Notes: generated by a model from the letters alone, not told the origin. DNA of 6,873 nt from Loki-b32 sp048941605 (GCA_048941605.1 JBHLNL010000178.1:1-6873); one strand, 5' to 3'; counted from the stretch's first letter, positions 1 through 5,925 are shown. Program-made: numbers and translations.

Positions 1-14
1 TAAATCATATTTTC

Positions 15-32
15 TGAATGAATATTCATTCA
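15..32. promoter_or_regulatory. Perfect 18-bp palindrome, candidate TetR/FadR-type operator
   Basis: TGAATGAATATTCATTCA reads identically on both strands, with no mismatch and no spacer. From memory, the Bacillus subtilis FadR (YsiA) box, bound by a TetR-family repressor of fatty-acid degradation genes, has the consensus TGAATGAnTAnTCATTCA, and this site fits it at every fixed position. It lies about 230 bases before the crotonase start, but only six bases from a possible leftward ATG (6-8 on the minus strand). If used, it probably controls a divergent gene left of the window, perhaps the regulator itself or an acyl-CoA gene. The palindrome is directly seen; the regulator is inferred. Confidence 0.55.
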
Positions 33-232
33 AAGTCTGAGTAAAAATAATATTTGATTAAATCCGTTTTATTAAAAAAAGTAATTGAATTTAATAAATC
101 AAAGAATAGAATTTTATTGATGATTTCATAAGACAGAAAACTAATTTTATGTAAATAAAATGTAGATTATTGAAAGACTTGCTTAAATTCAATTTGATAG
201 AATTCTTTTAAAAATCAATAAAATTGATTAAA

Positions 233-240
233 TTTATTAT
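233..240 (+). promoter_or_regulatory. Putative archaeal TATA box for the crotonase gene
   Basis: TTTATTAT is centred about 26 bases before the ATG at 263, the spacing expected for a leaderless or near-leaderless archaeal transcript. No Shine-Dalgarno-like sequence precedes that ATG, which agrees with this. A short inverted repeat (AATCAAT, three bases, ATTGATT; 213-229) lies directly upstream. The surrounding sequence is very AT-rich, so chance matches are easy. Confidence 0.3.
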
Positions 241-262
241 TTCTAAAAATTTATGTTGTTTC

Positions 263-1030
263 ATGACAGTTCTTATTGAAAAAGATTACCCTATTTATTC
301 AATTATTATAAACAACCCTGAAGTCAAAAATGCTGTAGATGGCATTACAGCTGAAGAACTTGCTGATGCGTTTCGTAAATTTGAAAGTGATACTAAGGCG
401 GAAGTAGCAATATTATGGGGTGCTAATGGTACATTTTGTTCAGGAGCAAATTTAAAAGCAATCGTAGAAGGTAATGGTAATCGAGTTGAAAAAGAAGGGG
501 ATGGCCCCATGGGTCCTACAAGGATGAGATTATCTAAACCAGTAATTGCGGCAGTAGCTGGACATGCTGTCGCGGGAGGTCTTGAATTAGCAATATGGTG
601 TGATCTACGTATTGTAGAGAAAAGCGCTATATTTGGTGTGTTTAATCGTAGATTTGGAGTACCCTTAATAGATGGTGGTACAATTCGTTTGCCTCAACTT
701 ATAGGTTTAAGCAGAGCAATGGATATGATCCTTACTGGACGACCCATTACAGCGGAAGAGGCATACTCATGGGGCCTTGCTAATCGAATTGTTGAGGATG
801 GTCAATCAAGACAAGAGGCAGAAATATTGGGGAGAGCAATCGCTAAATTTCCAAAAATTTGTATGAGAAATGATCGCATGTCTACTTATAGCCATTTTAA
901 TCTAAATTTTAAAGATGCATTAGAAAAAGAATTTGAGTATGGTATAAAAACTCTGGAAAGCGGAGAGTATCTAAAAGGAGTTGAGGCTTTTACTGAAGGA
1001 AAAGGAAAACATGGATCTTTTTTATATTAA
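263..1030 (+). CDS. Crotonase / enoyl-CoA hydratase-isomerase family protein
   Basis: A 255-residue crotonase-fold enzyme of normal family length, expected to be cytoplasmic and to act on an acyl-CoA thioester in fatty-acid or related acid metabolism. The ATG at 263 is preferred over an in-frame TTG at 224: the TTG adds 13 unrelated residues, whereas from 263 the protein begins like its family (MTVLIEKDYPIYSIIINNP). The first oxyanion-hole segment is FCSGANLKAI (58-67) and the second is HAVAGGLELA (101-110), in which E108 matches catalytic Glu144 of rat enoyl-CoA hydratase. The position of the second catalytic glutamate (Glu164) falls on N128 in FGVFNRRFG (124-132), so classical syn-hydration is doubtful; D137 in IDGGT may act instead. 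The FNRRFGVPLIDGG signature is typical of a subgroup usually annotated only as enoyl-CoA hydratase-related. Family membership is secure; the reaction is not. Confidence 0.9.
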   Translation: MTVLIEKDYPIYSIIINNPEVKNAVDGITAEELADAFRKFESDTKAEVAILWGANGTFCSGANLKAIVEGNGNRVEKEGDGPMGPTRMRLSKPVIAAVAGHAVAGGLELAIWCDLRIVEKSAIFGVFNRRFGVPLIDGGTIRLPQLIGLSRAMDMILTGRPITAEEAYSWGLANRIVEDGQSRQEAEILGRAIAKFPKICMRNDRMSTYSHFNLNFKDALEKEFEYGIKTLESGEYLKGVEAFTEGKGKHGSFLY

Positions 1031-1034
1031 GTAA

Positions 1035-1046
1035 TTATATTAAATA
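1035..1046 (+). promoter_or_regulatory. Putative TATA box for the YjbQ gene
   Basis: TTATATTAAATA lies in the 44-base gap after the crotonase stop, about 30-40 bases before the ATG at 1075. A GTGAT element (1068-1072) just before the start partly matches the archaeal ribosome-binding sequence GGTGATC. The gene could equally be read through from the crotonase gene. Confidence 0.25.
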
Positions 1047-1074
1047 ATTGAAAATAACTTAAAGTAGTGATAAT

Positions 1075-1491
1075 ATGATATTTTTTGATGAATTTAGAGT
1101 AAAAACATCAGAACGGGAAGAACTAGTTGATATAACAAATGAAATTAGAAATATCATCAGAAATCATGACATAGAGGAAGGTGTCTGCCGAATATTCATA
1201 CCACATACAACTGCGGGGATAACTATTAATGAAAATGCTGATCCATCCGTTATTAAAGATATCAGTAATTATTTGATTAAGTTAATTCCTAAAGGAGGTG
1301 GATTAGGATATTCTTTTAGACATCGTGAAGGAAATTCTGATGCACATATTAAATGTACTTTAACTGGTCATTCAGTTGACATTTTAATCCATGAAAAGAG
1401 ACTAATGTTAGGGACTTGGCAAGGTGTAATGTTTGCGGAATATGATGGGCCAAGAAATAGGAGAGTTTTTGTACAATTACAAGGAGATTAA
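1075..1491 (+). CDS. yjbQ: YjbQ / UPF0047 family protein (secondary thiamine-phosphate synthase type)
   Basis: A complete 138-residue single-domain protein that matches the UPF0047/YjbQ family over its whole length. Diagnostic motifs are HTTAGITINENADPSV (44-59), HREGNSDAHIK (83-93) and GTWQGVMFAEYDGPRNRRV (113-131). Conserved H44, H83, E85, N87, D89 and H91 line the presumed active or metal site of this compact, typically trimeric fold. The Escherichia coli member shows weak thiamine-phosphate synthase activity when overproduced, hence the common database name; the physiological role is unsettled. No other thiamine gene is nearby, so the context does not support a thiamine role. It follows the crotonase gene after 44 bases on the same strand and may share its transcript. 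It converges on the alpha/beta hydrolase gene, with 25 bases between the two stops. Confidence 0.93.
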   Translation: MIFFDEFRVKTSEREELVDITNEIRNIIRNHDIEEGVCRIFIPHTTAGITINENADPSVIKDISNYLIKLIPKGGGLGYSFRHREGNSDAHIKCTLTGHSVDILIHEKRLMLGTWQGVMFAEYDGPRNRRVFVQLQGD

Positions 1492-1495
1492 AATA

Positions 1496-1511
1496 TTTTT
1501 TCCTCCCTTTT
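1496..1511 (+). terminator. Oligo-T/pyrimidine tract, probable terminator after the YjbQ gene
   Basis: TTTTTTCCTCCCTTTT begins five bases after the YjbQ stop, and another T6 run follows at 1522-1527 inside the end of the opposing gene. Archaeal RNA polymerase terminates on such U-tracts without needing a hairpin. This fits the convergent gene arrangement. No strong stem-loop is seen. Confidence 0.4.
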
Positions 1512-1516
1512 AGGAA

Positions 1517-2353
1517 CTATCTTTTTTCGATTAGAGAATACTCAATCCTATCTAACCAATCTTCTACGAGAGAGACAAATAAATTCTCTTTTTCAATTTG
1601 TAGATTATGGCCAGCTTCATCTAAAACAGCAAAAGTAGCTCTTGGATAACTCTCAATGATTTTCCATGCATCTTGATAGCCAACTGTAGTATCTTGTCTC
1701 CCTAATAAGAATAATATGGGTTTTTCATAACTTCTTATTAATTGATCAACTTTAAATGAAAATTCATAACCTTTTTCAAAAATATTCATAAGATAATCTT
1801 CATCAGCAATTTTTAAACCTGAAAGAACTTCATCTCTAAACCTTTCACATATTTTTGGACTTTGGATTACAATACTTTCCTCAAATTCTTCAGCTTCTAA
1901 TTTACTTAGATTAGATATAGCTTCACTATCTTTTCTTAAAACTTTATGTTCTAGGGGTAATTTTCGCTCCTCAGGCTGAGCTACTATTAAGGGGCATATA
2001 AATAAAACTCCATCAATAAGCTCTGGTTTCTTTATAAGTAATCCTCTAGCTAAATAAGATCCATATGATTCACTGGCAATTATAAATTTCTCATGAGGTA
2101 TCACATTGTTGATAAATTCTAGTACAACATCTAACATCTGATCTGAATTATTTAACCACTTTCGACCAGAAGTTTTACCCATTCCAGGTAAATCGAAATA
2201 AATTCGTTTATAATTGTATCTATTTTGAAAAATAGGCTCCATGCATCCTTTCATAAGGCGATGATCAGGCATAAAACCATGAATCATTAAAATTGGTTTC
2301 CCTTGACCATAAATTTCATAATAGATTTTTATATTTTTTAGGTCACATTCCAT
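1517..2353 (-). CDS. Alpha/beta hydrolase fold protein
   Basis: A 278-residue alpha/beta hydrolase, cytoplasmic, with no signal peptide. The oxyanion-hole motif is MIHGF (23-27) and a strand-turn DLPGMGKTSG (54-63) follows, as in the DxxGxGxS region of many family members. The nucleophile elbow is ASESYGSY (93-100), giving S96. The acid is D221 in LLGRQDTTVG (216-225) and the base is H249 in DEAGHNLQ (245-252), so the catalytic triad is complete. The usual first glycine of GxSxG is serine (S94). A helical lid or cap fits residues about 125-205. The substrate cannot be read from sequence: esterase, thioesterase, lipase and C-C hydrolase are all possible. The start is an ATG preceded by a weak GTGA element. 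The gene faces the YjbQ gene and shares a 127-base intergenic region with the divergent transporter gene. Confidence 0.9.
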   Translation of the reverse strand: MECDLKNIKIYYEIYGQGKPILMIHGFMPDHRLMKGCMEPIFQNRYNYKRIYFDLPGMGKTSGRKWLNNSDQMLDVVLEFINNVIPHEKFIIASESYGSYLARGLLIKKPELIDGVLFICPLIVAQPEERKLPLEHKVLRKDSEAISNLSKLEAEEFEESIVIQSPKICERFRDEVLSGLKIADEDYLMNIFEKGYEFSFKVDQLIRSYEKPILFLLGRQDTTVGYQDAWKIIESYPRATFAVLDEAGHNLQIEKENLFVSLVEDWLDRIEYSLIEKR

Positions 2354-2410
2354 ACTTATTCACTTAGTTTAATACAGAAAAATATAATGAGAACTTTAAA
2401 ATAAAATCTT

Positions 2411-2418
2411 TTTATAAA
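2411..2418 (-). promoter_or_regulatory. Putative TATA box for the alpha/beta hydrolase gene
   Basis: TTTATAAA, itself palindromic, is a near-ideal archaeal box A on either strand. Read leftward, it would place a transcript start near 2388-2390, about 35 bases before the hydrolase ATG. It lies in the 127-base divergent region (2354-2480), which otherwise is AT-rich sequence without a credible gene. Confidence 0.35.
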
Positions 2419-2430
2419 AAAAAATTCAAA

Positions 2431-2444
2431 TTTAATATAAATTA
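2431..2444 (+). promoter_or_regulatory. Putative TATA box for the transporter gene
   Basis: TTTAATATAAATTA is centred about 43 bases before the ATG at 2481, predicting a transcript start near 2463 and a leader of roughly 18 bases. A second candidate, TTTATCAT (2453-2460), would instead give a leaderless transcript. No clear ribosome-binding site precedes the start. Confidence 0.3.
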
Positions 2445-2480
2445 CGTTGAATTTTATCATTAATTTTGTTTTGATGAATA

Positions 2481-3371
2481 ATGGATGTTGAATTCTATTG
2501 GTTAGGAGTTTTTTTAGCTTTACTAGCAGGGTCAACAACTCAATTGGGTGGAGTCTTTCAAAAAAAAGGAGTTACCGAAATAACCGAAGAAGCTAAGTTT
2601 ATGAGGAGTTTGGTTAAAAGGCCTTTTTGGATATTGGGAGTGATTTTAAGTTTTGGGGTTAGTTCAATATTTTATTTAATAGCTCAAGCAATGATTGGTC
2701 CTGCACTTATACCTGGGTTAATGTCCTTTGGATTAATTGTTTTAACTATAGGATCGATCAAAATTGTAGGAGAGAAGCTAAAAATGGATGAAATAATTGG
2801 GATTTTGTTGATGATAGGAGGAACTTTGTTATTAAGCTTTAGTCAATTATCAATAGATCTCATTGAAACTAATCTAATTGAAATTGGACTGATTCTTCGA
2901 ATAACGATTTTCACTATTGTTATTGTAATTTTATCTATTTTATGTTATATTTTCCAGAAAAAAAGCAATAGATTTAAGGGGATTTTACTTGCGATCTTAT
3001 CAGGTTTTATGTTTGCTCTTTCAAATTTATGGATAAGCCAATTTATAGGAACTATAACAGATATATTCAGTGGAGTTTTTAATACAGCTCAACTTATAAT
3101 CTGTATAATTGCTATAATAATCTTAATTTTATCTAATGTATTAGGTTTAACAACAATCCAACTTGCTTTTAGAGTAGGACAAGCTAGTAATATGGTTCCT
3201 ATTCAGCAAGTTCCTACTTTGATTGTGCCAATTGGCATATATTTTCTAGTATTTTTAGCGGTTCCGCCTCATATTTTCTCTATTTTCTTTTTAATATCTG
3301 GTGTCATTTTGATTATAACTAGCGTGTTTTTATTAGGGAAAAGATCGGCAAAAATGGAAGAAATAAAATAA
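2481..3371 (+). CDS. Multi-pass membrane protein, drug/metabolite transporter superfamily (NIPA/EamA-like)
   Basis: A 296-residue integral membrane protein with about nine or ten hydrophobic segments, near residues 5-25, 49-68, 74-96, 104-122, 134-158, 166-190, 202-222, 236-258 and 264-285. Two similar halves are separated by the basic loop QKKSNRFKG (159-167), as expected for the two-repeat DMT fold. The first helix ends in GGVFQKKGV (23-31), and VGEKLKMDEIIGILLMIGG (96-114) follows helix three. Both resemble the NIPA-type magnesium transporter branch (QKKG after helix one; EKL before helix four), but the match is too loose to name the substrate. Small-molecule or divalent-cation transport is therefore inferred. 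The C-terminal tail is short and charged. The deacetylase gene starts 22 bases after the stop, so the two are probably cotranscribed. Confidence 0.8.
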   Translation: MDVEFYWLGVFLALLAGSTTQLGGVFQKKGVTEITEEAKFMRSLVKRPFWILGVILSFGVSSIFYLIAQAMIGPALIPGLMSFGLIVLTIGSIKIVGEKLKMDEIIGILLMIGGTLLLSFSQLSIDLIETNLIEIGLILRITIFTIVIVILSILCYIFQKKSNRFKGILLAILSGFMFALSNLWISQFIGTITDIFSGVFNTAQLIICIIAIIILILSNVLGLTTIQLAFRVGQASNMVPIQQVPTLIVPIGIYFLVFLAVPPHIFSIFFLISGVILIITSVFLLGKRSAKMEEIK

Positions 3372-3393
3372 ATTTTTATAATTTTGAGACAGA

Positions 3394-4179
3394 ATGAAAA
3401 AAATTATATTCTTTCAAGCTCATCCTGATGATCTGGAACATAAATGTGGTCATTTAATGCATTATCTTAACACAAAAAGTAAAGAGAAATATGATATTAA
3501 AATCGCTTCTATGACTAAAGGCGAATTCGGACTTCCTGGGCCTCAATATGATAAATTTAAGGGAGAATTCCTTGCTAAAATTAGAACACGTGAATTGTTC
3601 AATGCAGAAAAAATACATGGAATCAATCCTGAAAAAATTGATTTTTTTGGATATACCGATGGATTTGTACCCTTCAATAGTGATTTTATTGATAGAATTG
3701 CTATCTATTTAAAAAATGAAAGACCTGATATTATTTTTGCTCCAGAAGCAATCTATTCATGGTATTGGCATATGGATCATATAAATACTGGAAGAGCAGT
3801 ATTTTATGTCATCCGCCATAAAATGATTGATTTTACTCCAATTCTTTATTTTTATACTTCTTTAAATCCAAATTTCTTTTTTGGTTTTAAAAAGAGAGAT
3901 ATCAAAGCTTTAACATACAAATTGATAGATTGCCATAAAACACAGCAATGGCTTCTAAAATATACTATGCTTCCATATCGACTATTTAGTAGATTTGCTG
4001 GAAGAAAAATCCCTGGCTGGAAATATGCTGAACCATATCGACGAATATATTTCAATAAAAATAATTTACATAAGAATAAGCAACCATTAATTATCCAAAT
4101 TTTTACTCACTTCTTTTCCAGCCTTCCATGGACTAAAGCAAAATATCCTCAAGATATATTAAGAAATCAAAAAGGATAA
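3394..4179 (+). CDS. PIG-L / LmbE-family zinc-dependent deacetylase
   Basis: A 261-residue member of the PIG-L (LmbE-like) family. These metal enzymes typically remove acetyl from N-acetylglucosamine in lipids, thiol cofactors or antibiotics. The N-terminal strand runs into AHPDDLEHKCGH (9-20), in which H10 and D13 should bind zinc and D12 act as general base. TKGEFG (41-46) matches the TxGExG motif. RTRELFNAEKIHGI (64-77) is the usual R..E...A....G helix, and FFGYTDG (84-90) follows. The third metal ligand is H129 in HMDHINTGRAV (126-136), where the usual proline of HPDH is methionine. YAEPYRRIY (211-219) closes the domain, followed by a basic tail of about 40 residues. The core is intact, so an active enzyme is likely; the substrate is unknown. 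There is no signal peptide. The coupled upstream transporter might move a precursor or product, but this is only a guess. Confidence 0.9.
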   Translation: MKKIIFFQAHPDDLEHKCGHLMHYLNTKSKEKYDIKIASMTKGEFGLPGPQYDKFKGEFLAKIRTRELFNAEKIHGINPEKIDFFGYTDGFVPFNSDFIDRIAIYLKNERPDIIFAPEAIYSWYWHMDHINTGRAVFYVIRHKMIDFTPILYFYTSLNPNFFFGFKKRDIKALTYKLIDCHKTQQWLLKYTMLPYRLFSRFAGRKIPGWKYAEPYRRIYFNKNNLHKNKQPLIIQIFTHFFSSLPWTKAKYPQDILRNQKG

Positions 4180-4190
4180 AAAAAATAACG

Positions 4191-4200
4191 TTATAAAATA
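4191..4200 (+). promoter_or_regulatory. Putative TATA box for the SCP2-M24 operon
   Basis: TTATAAAATA lies in the 54-base gap between the deacetylase and SCP2 genes. It predicts a transcript start near 4220, directly before the ribosome-binding site at 4221-4227. That arrangement supports a separate promoter for SCP2 rather than simple read-through. Confidence 0.4.
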
Positions 4201-4220
4201 AAGATAAATTAATTTTGTTT

Positions 4221-4227
4221 AAGGTGA
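4221..4227 (+). promoter_or_regulatory. Strong archaeal-type ribosome-binding site of the SCP2 gene
   Basis: AAGGTGA is complementary to the conserved TCACCT at the 3' end of archaeal 16S rRNA. It ends six bases before the ATG at 4234 and fixes that start. It is the clearest such site in the window and serves as the reference for judging the SDR start. Confidence 0.65.
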
Positions 4228-4233
4228 AAGTTT

Positions 4234-4578
4234 ATGGCAACTGCAGAAGAATTAAAACAAGCCTTAGAAAAATGGGCAAAAAAGCTTGATAACCCTGAAA
4301 TTGCAGAAGAATTTGAAGATTTTAATAAAACAATGCAATTTATTTTTCCTGATATCGATTATAAGGCAAAGCTTGTCTTTCAAGATAAAAAAGCAAGAGT
4401 GGAAGATGGGTTTAATGACAATGCTGAAATGAGTCTAGAAATTGAATCAGATCTCTTTCTTGGTATAGCAACTGGAGAGATTGACCCAATGGAAGCATTT
4501 ATGGACGGTACACTTAAACCAAAAGGAACCATGTCTGATTTGGAAAGATTAGAGATCTTTATGGATGAATTTGATTAA
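4234..4578 (+). CDS. Stand-alone SCP2 sterol-transfer-type lipid-binding protein
   Basis: A 114-residue acidic protein made of one SCP2 domain. The start is secured by a strong ribosome-binding site. An N-terminal helix (3-33) leads into strands around 44-56 and 64-72. The diagnostic C-terminal part is DLFLGIATGEIDPMEAFMDG (73-92), then TLKPKGTMSDLERLE (93-107), matching the family pattern of a GxxxPxxAfxxGxlkxxGd segment before the last helix. SCP2 domains hold sterols, fatty acyl-CoAs or other hydrophobic ligands in a tunnel, without catalysis. In eukaryotes the domain is often fused to beta-oxidation enzymes; here it is free-standing, in a region with crotonase and SDR genes. It lies 21 bases before the M24 gene, so the two probably form an operon. 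The ligand is unknown; sterols are unlikely in an archaeon, and acyl-CoA or isoprenoid lipids are better guesses. Confidence 0.88.
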   Translation: MATAEELKQALEKWAKKLDNPEIAEEFEDFNKTMQFIFPDIDYKAKLVFQDKKARVEDGFNDNAEMSLEIESDLFLGIATGEIDPMEAFMDGTLKPKGTMSDLERLEIFMDEFD

Positions 4579-4599
4579 AAATTTTGGGTTTGATATAAA

Positions 4600-5721
4600 A
4601 TGGAACCAATTGGTTATAATAAAAAAAGAGCTGCTGAAATTCTTGAGAAGAATAATATAGATGCATTAATAGCTACTACCCCAGTAAATGTTTTTTATAC
4701 TACTGGTATTCCAACCTTACATGTCGCTCCAAATCCGATATTATTTGTCCTTTATAATCAATATCCAAGTTTTTCAATAATTACGAATGACGGAGAAGTA
4801 TTATTACTAATATGGATGTTATATGATAGCATACAAACCTTTTCCTGGGTAAAGGACTATGAACGTATTGGTTCACCACAAGGAGCATTGAAGATATTAG
4901 GGGAAAAGCTTGAGCAATTAGGTTTAGAGAATAAGACATTAGCTATTGAAACTTTAATGCCTCGGTATCAATCTGAATTTCTTCGAAAAAAGTTCCCTAA
5001 TGCTTCTTTTGTTGATGGAGATAATTATTTTTTAGAAATGCGTTTAATAAAGTCTGAAGAAGAAATAAAACGAATTAAAAAGTCAACCCAAATCGCTGAA
5101 AAAGCAATAATGAAATGTGTTGAGGCTGTAAAAGAAGGAATAATGGATTATGAATTGCTTCAAATTGCTAGAAGTACAATTGTTAATGAAGGAGCAGAAG
5201 GATGGGATCATTTAACTATGAATATTGGGAATTCAGATCCTGAAGCTCCAGGAGTTGGAACTATTGTTCAATCAGGTGAAATGATAAGGTTTGATTTTGG
5301 AGCTGTCTGGAAAGGTTATGTTTCAGATGTGAGTAGAGAAGCTATTGTTGGAGAAATACCTCCAAAAGGAGCAATAGCAATGGAGAATATGATTAAAGTT
5401 CAGGAATATTGTCTGGACAATCTTGCACCGGGAAGTAATCCAAAAGAATTATACGAGAATACTTATAACTATTTTAAACAAACAGGAAAAGGTCGTTGTA
5501 CCATAATTGGTCATAGTATCGGATTGGAGACAGAAGAGAAACATATTTTTGGACCAGGTTTCAGTTTGGATGGTTTAATTGAAGAAAATATGGTTTTAGA
5601 TGTCGAAGCATGGCAAATTGTTAGAGGTCAAGGTTTAGTAGGAATCGAGGACTGTTATAGAATTACAAGTAGTGGATGTGAAAGGCTTTCGAGATTAGAT
5701 AAAGAGATTTTTCTAAGATAA
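4600..5721 (+). CDS. M24-family (Xaa-Pro aminopeptidase / prolidase-like) metallopeptidase
   Basis: A 373-residue cytoplasmic protein with the two-domain plan of Xaa-Pro peptidases. A creatinase-type N-terminal domain (about 8-145) ends in EMRLIKSEEEIKRIKKS (146-162), the usual linker, followed by the pita-bread catalytic domain. All five dinuclear-metal ligands are visible: D232 (FDFGA), D243 (VSDVSRE), H305 (IGHSIGLE), E336 (LDVEAW) and E350 (GIEDCYRIT). Metal-dependent hydrolysis is therefore more likely than creatinase-like metal-free chemistry. Two departures from proline peptidases are clear. The second histidine, seven residues after the GH histidine (His361 of E. coli PepP), is E312, and the usual EPG after the fourth ligand is EAW. 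The substrate may thus not be an Xaa-Pro peptide. The ATG lies 21 bases after the SCP2 stop, without a strong ribosome-binding site, consistent with cotranscription. An oligo-T terminator follows. Confidence 0.88.
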   Translation: MEPIGYNKKRAAEILEKNNIDALIATTPVNVFYTTGIPTLHVAPNPILFVLYNQYPSFSIITNDGEVLLLIWMLYDSIQTFSWVKDYERIGSPQGALKILGEKLEQLGLENKTLAIETLMPRYQSEFLRKKFPNASFVDGDNYFLEMRLIKSEEEIKRIKKSTQIAEKAIMKCVEAVKEGIMDYELLQIARSTIVNEGAEGWDHLTMNIGNSDPEAPGVGTIVQSGEMIRFDFGAVWKGYVSDVSREAIVGEIPPKGAIAMENMIKVQEYCLDNLAPGSNPKELYENTYNYFKQTGKGRCTIIGHSIGLETEEKHIFGPGFSLDGLIEENMVLDVEAWQIVRGQGLVGIEDCYRITSSGCERLSRLDKEIFLR

Positions 5722-5736
5722 TTGAATTATATCATC

Positions 5737-5742
5737 TTTTTT
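5737..5742 (+). terminator. T6 tract, probable terminator after the M24 gene
   Basis: TTTTTT lies 16 bases after the M24 stop, followed by C and two more T. This fits U-tract termination of the SCP2-M24 transcript. No convincing hairpin is present. Confidence 0.35.
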
Positions 5743-5748
5743 CTTAAC

Positions 5749-5896
5749 CTAATAATTCTTTTGTACATACTGTTCTAAGCCTTCAAGTATTATCAAAAAG
5801 AGATTTAAATTTAATTTGAGGGTTTTTTTTAATAGCACGTTGATGAAATCTAAAGGCAGCTCCAGAACCAATAATTCCATATCTAACAAAATCCAT
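5749..5896 (-). pseudogene. Decayed N-terminal fragment of a Gfo/Idh/MocA-family oxidoreductase
   Basis: Read leftward from an ATG at 5896, the sequence gives MDFVRYGIIGSGAAFRF (1-17), then HQRAIKKNPQIKFKSLFDNT (18-37) and a TGA at 5785-5783. This is the classic first beta-alpha-beta unit of Gfo/Idh/MocA dehydrogenases: a GxGxxA NAD(P)-binding turn, then the ..H..A..... helix, then a second strand ending in aspartate. Omitting one base-pair's worth of frame just before the TGA, the sequence continues as LEGLEQYVQKNY and stops at 5751-5749; this is the usual helix after that aspartate. The family is about 330-390 residues long, and only about 50 codons remain before the end of the M24 gene, so the gene is both frameshifted and truncated. 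No other gene occupies 5722-5939. A shared promoter with the SDR suggests an ancestral divergent pair. Confidence 0.75.
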
Positions 5897-5914
5897 AAAT
5901 AAGAAAAATAATAG

Positions 5915-5925
5915 TATAATTTATA
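5915..5925. promoter_or_regulatory. Near-symmetric TATA element between the oxidoreductase remnant and the SDR gene
   Basis: TATAATTTATA reads as a box A on both strands. Rightward, it places a transcript start near 5945, at the first SDR codons. Leftward, it places one near 5895, at the ATG of the Gfo/Idh/MocA remnant. This fits a former divergent promoter, of which only the SDR side would still drive a working gene. Confidence 0.4.

Noticed and set aside
84..193. Inverted repeat ATTGAATTTAA (84-94) and TTAAATTCAAT (183-193)
   Set aside because: Eleven-base arms 88 bases apart in very AT-rich DNA are expected by chance, and no flanking duplication or transposase supports a mobile element.
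224..262. Upstream in-frame TTG extension of the crotonase (13 extra residues)
   Set aside because: The extra residues resemble no crotonase N-terminus, the codon is TTG rather than ATG, and the TATA-like box at 233-240 lies inside the extension.
295..510. Minus-strand 71-codon open frame
   Set aside because: It lies wholly opposite the conserved crotonase core and has low-complexity, Ser/Ala-rich content; it is an antisense shadow.
2356..2538. Minus-strand 60-codon open frame across the divergent promoter region
   Set aside because: Its Lys/Phe/Ile-rich composition simply reflects AT-rich DNA, it overlaps the start of the transporter gene, and it has no recognisable domain.
3852..4055. Minus-strand 67-codon open frame inside the deacetylase gene
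   Set aside because: It is antisense to a conserved PIG-L coding sequence, with no family resemblance or ribosome-binding site.
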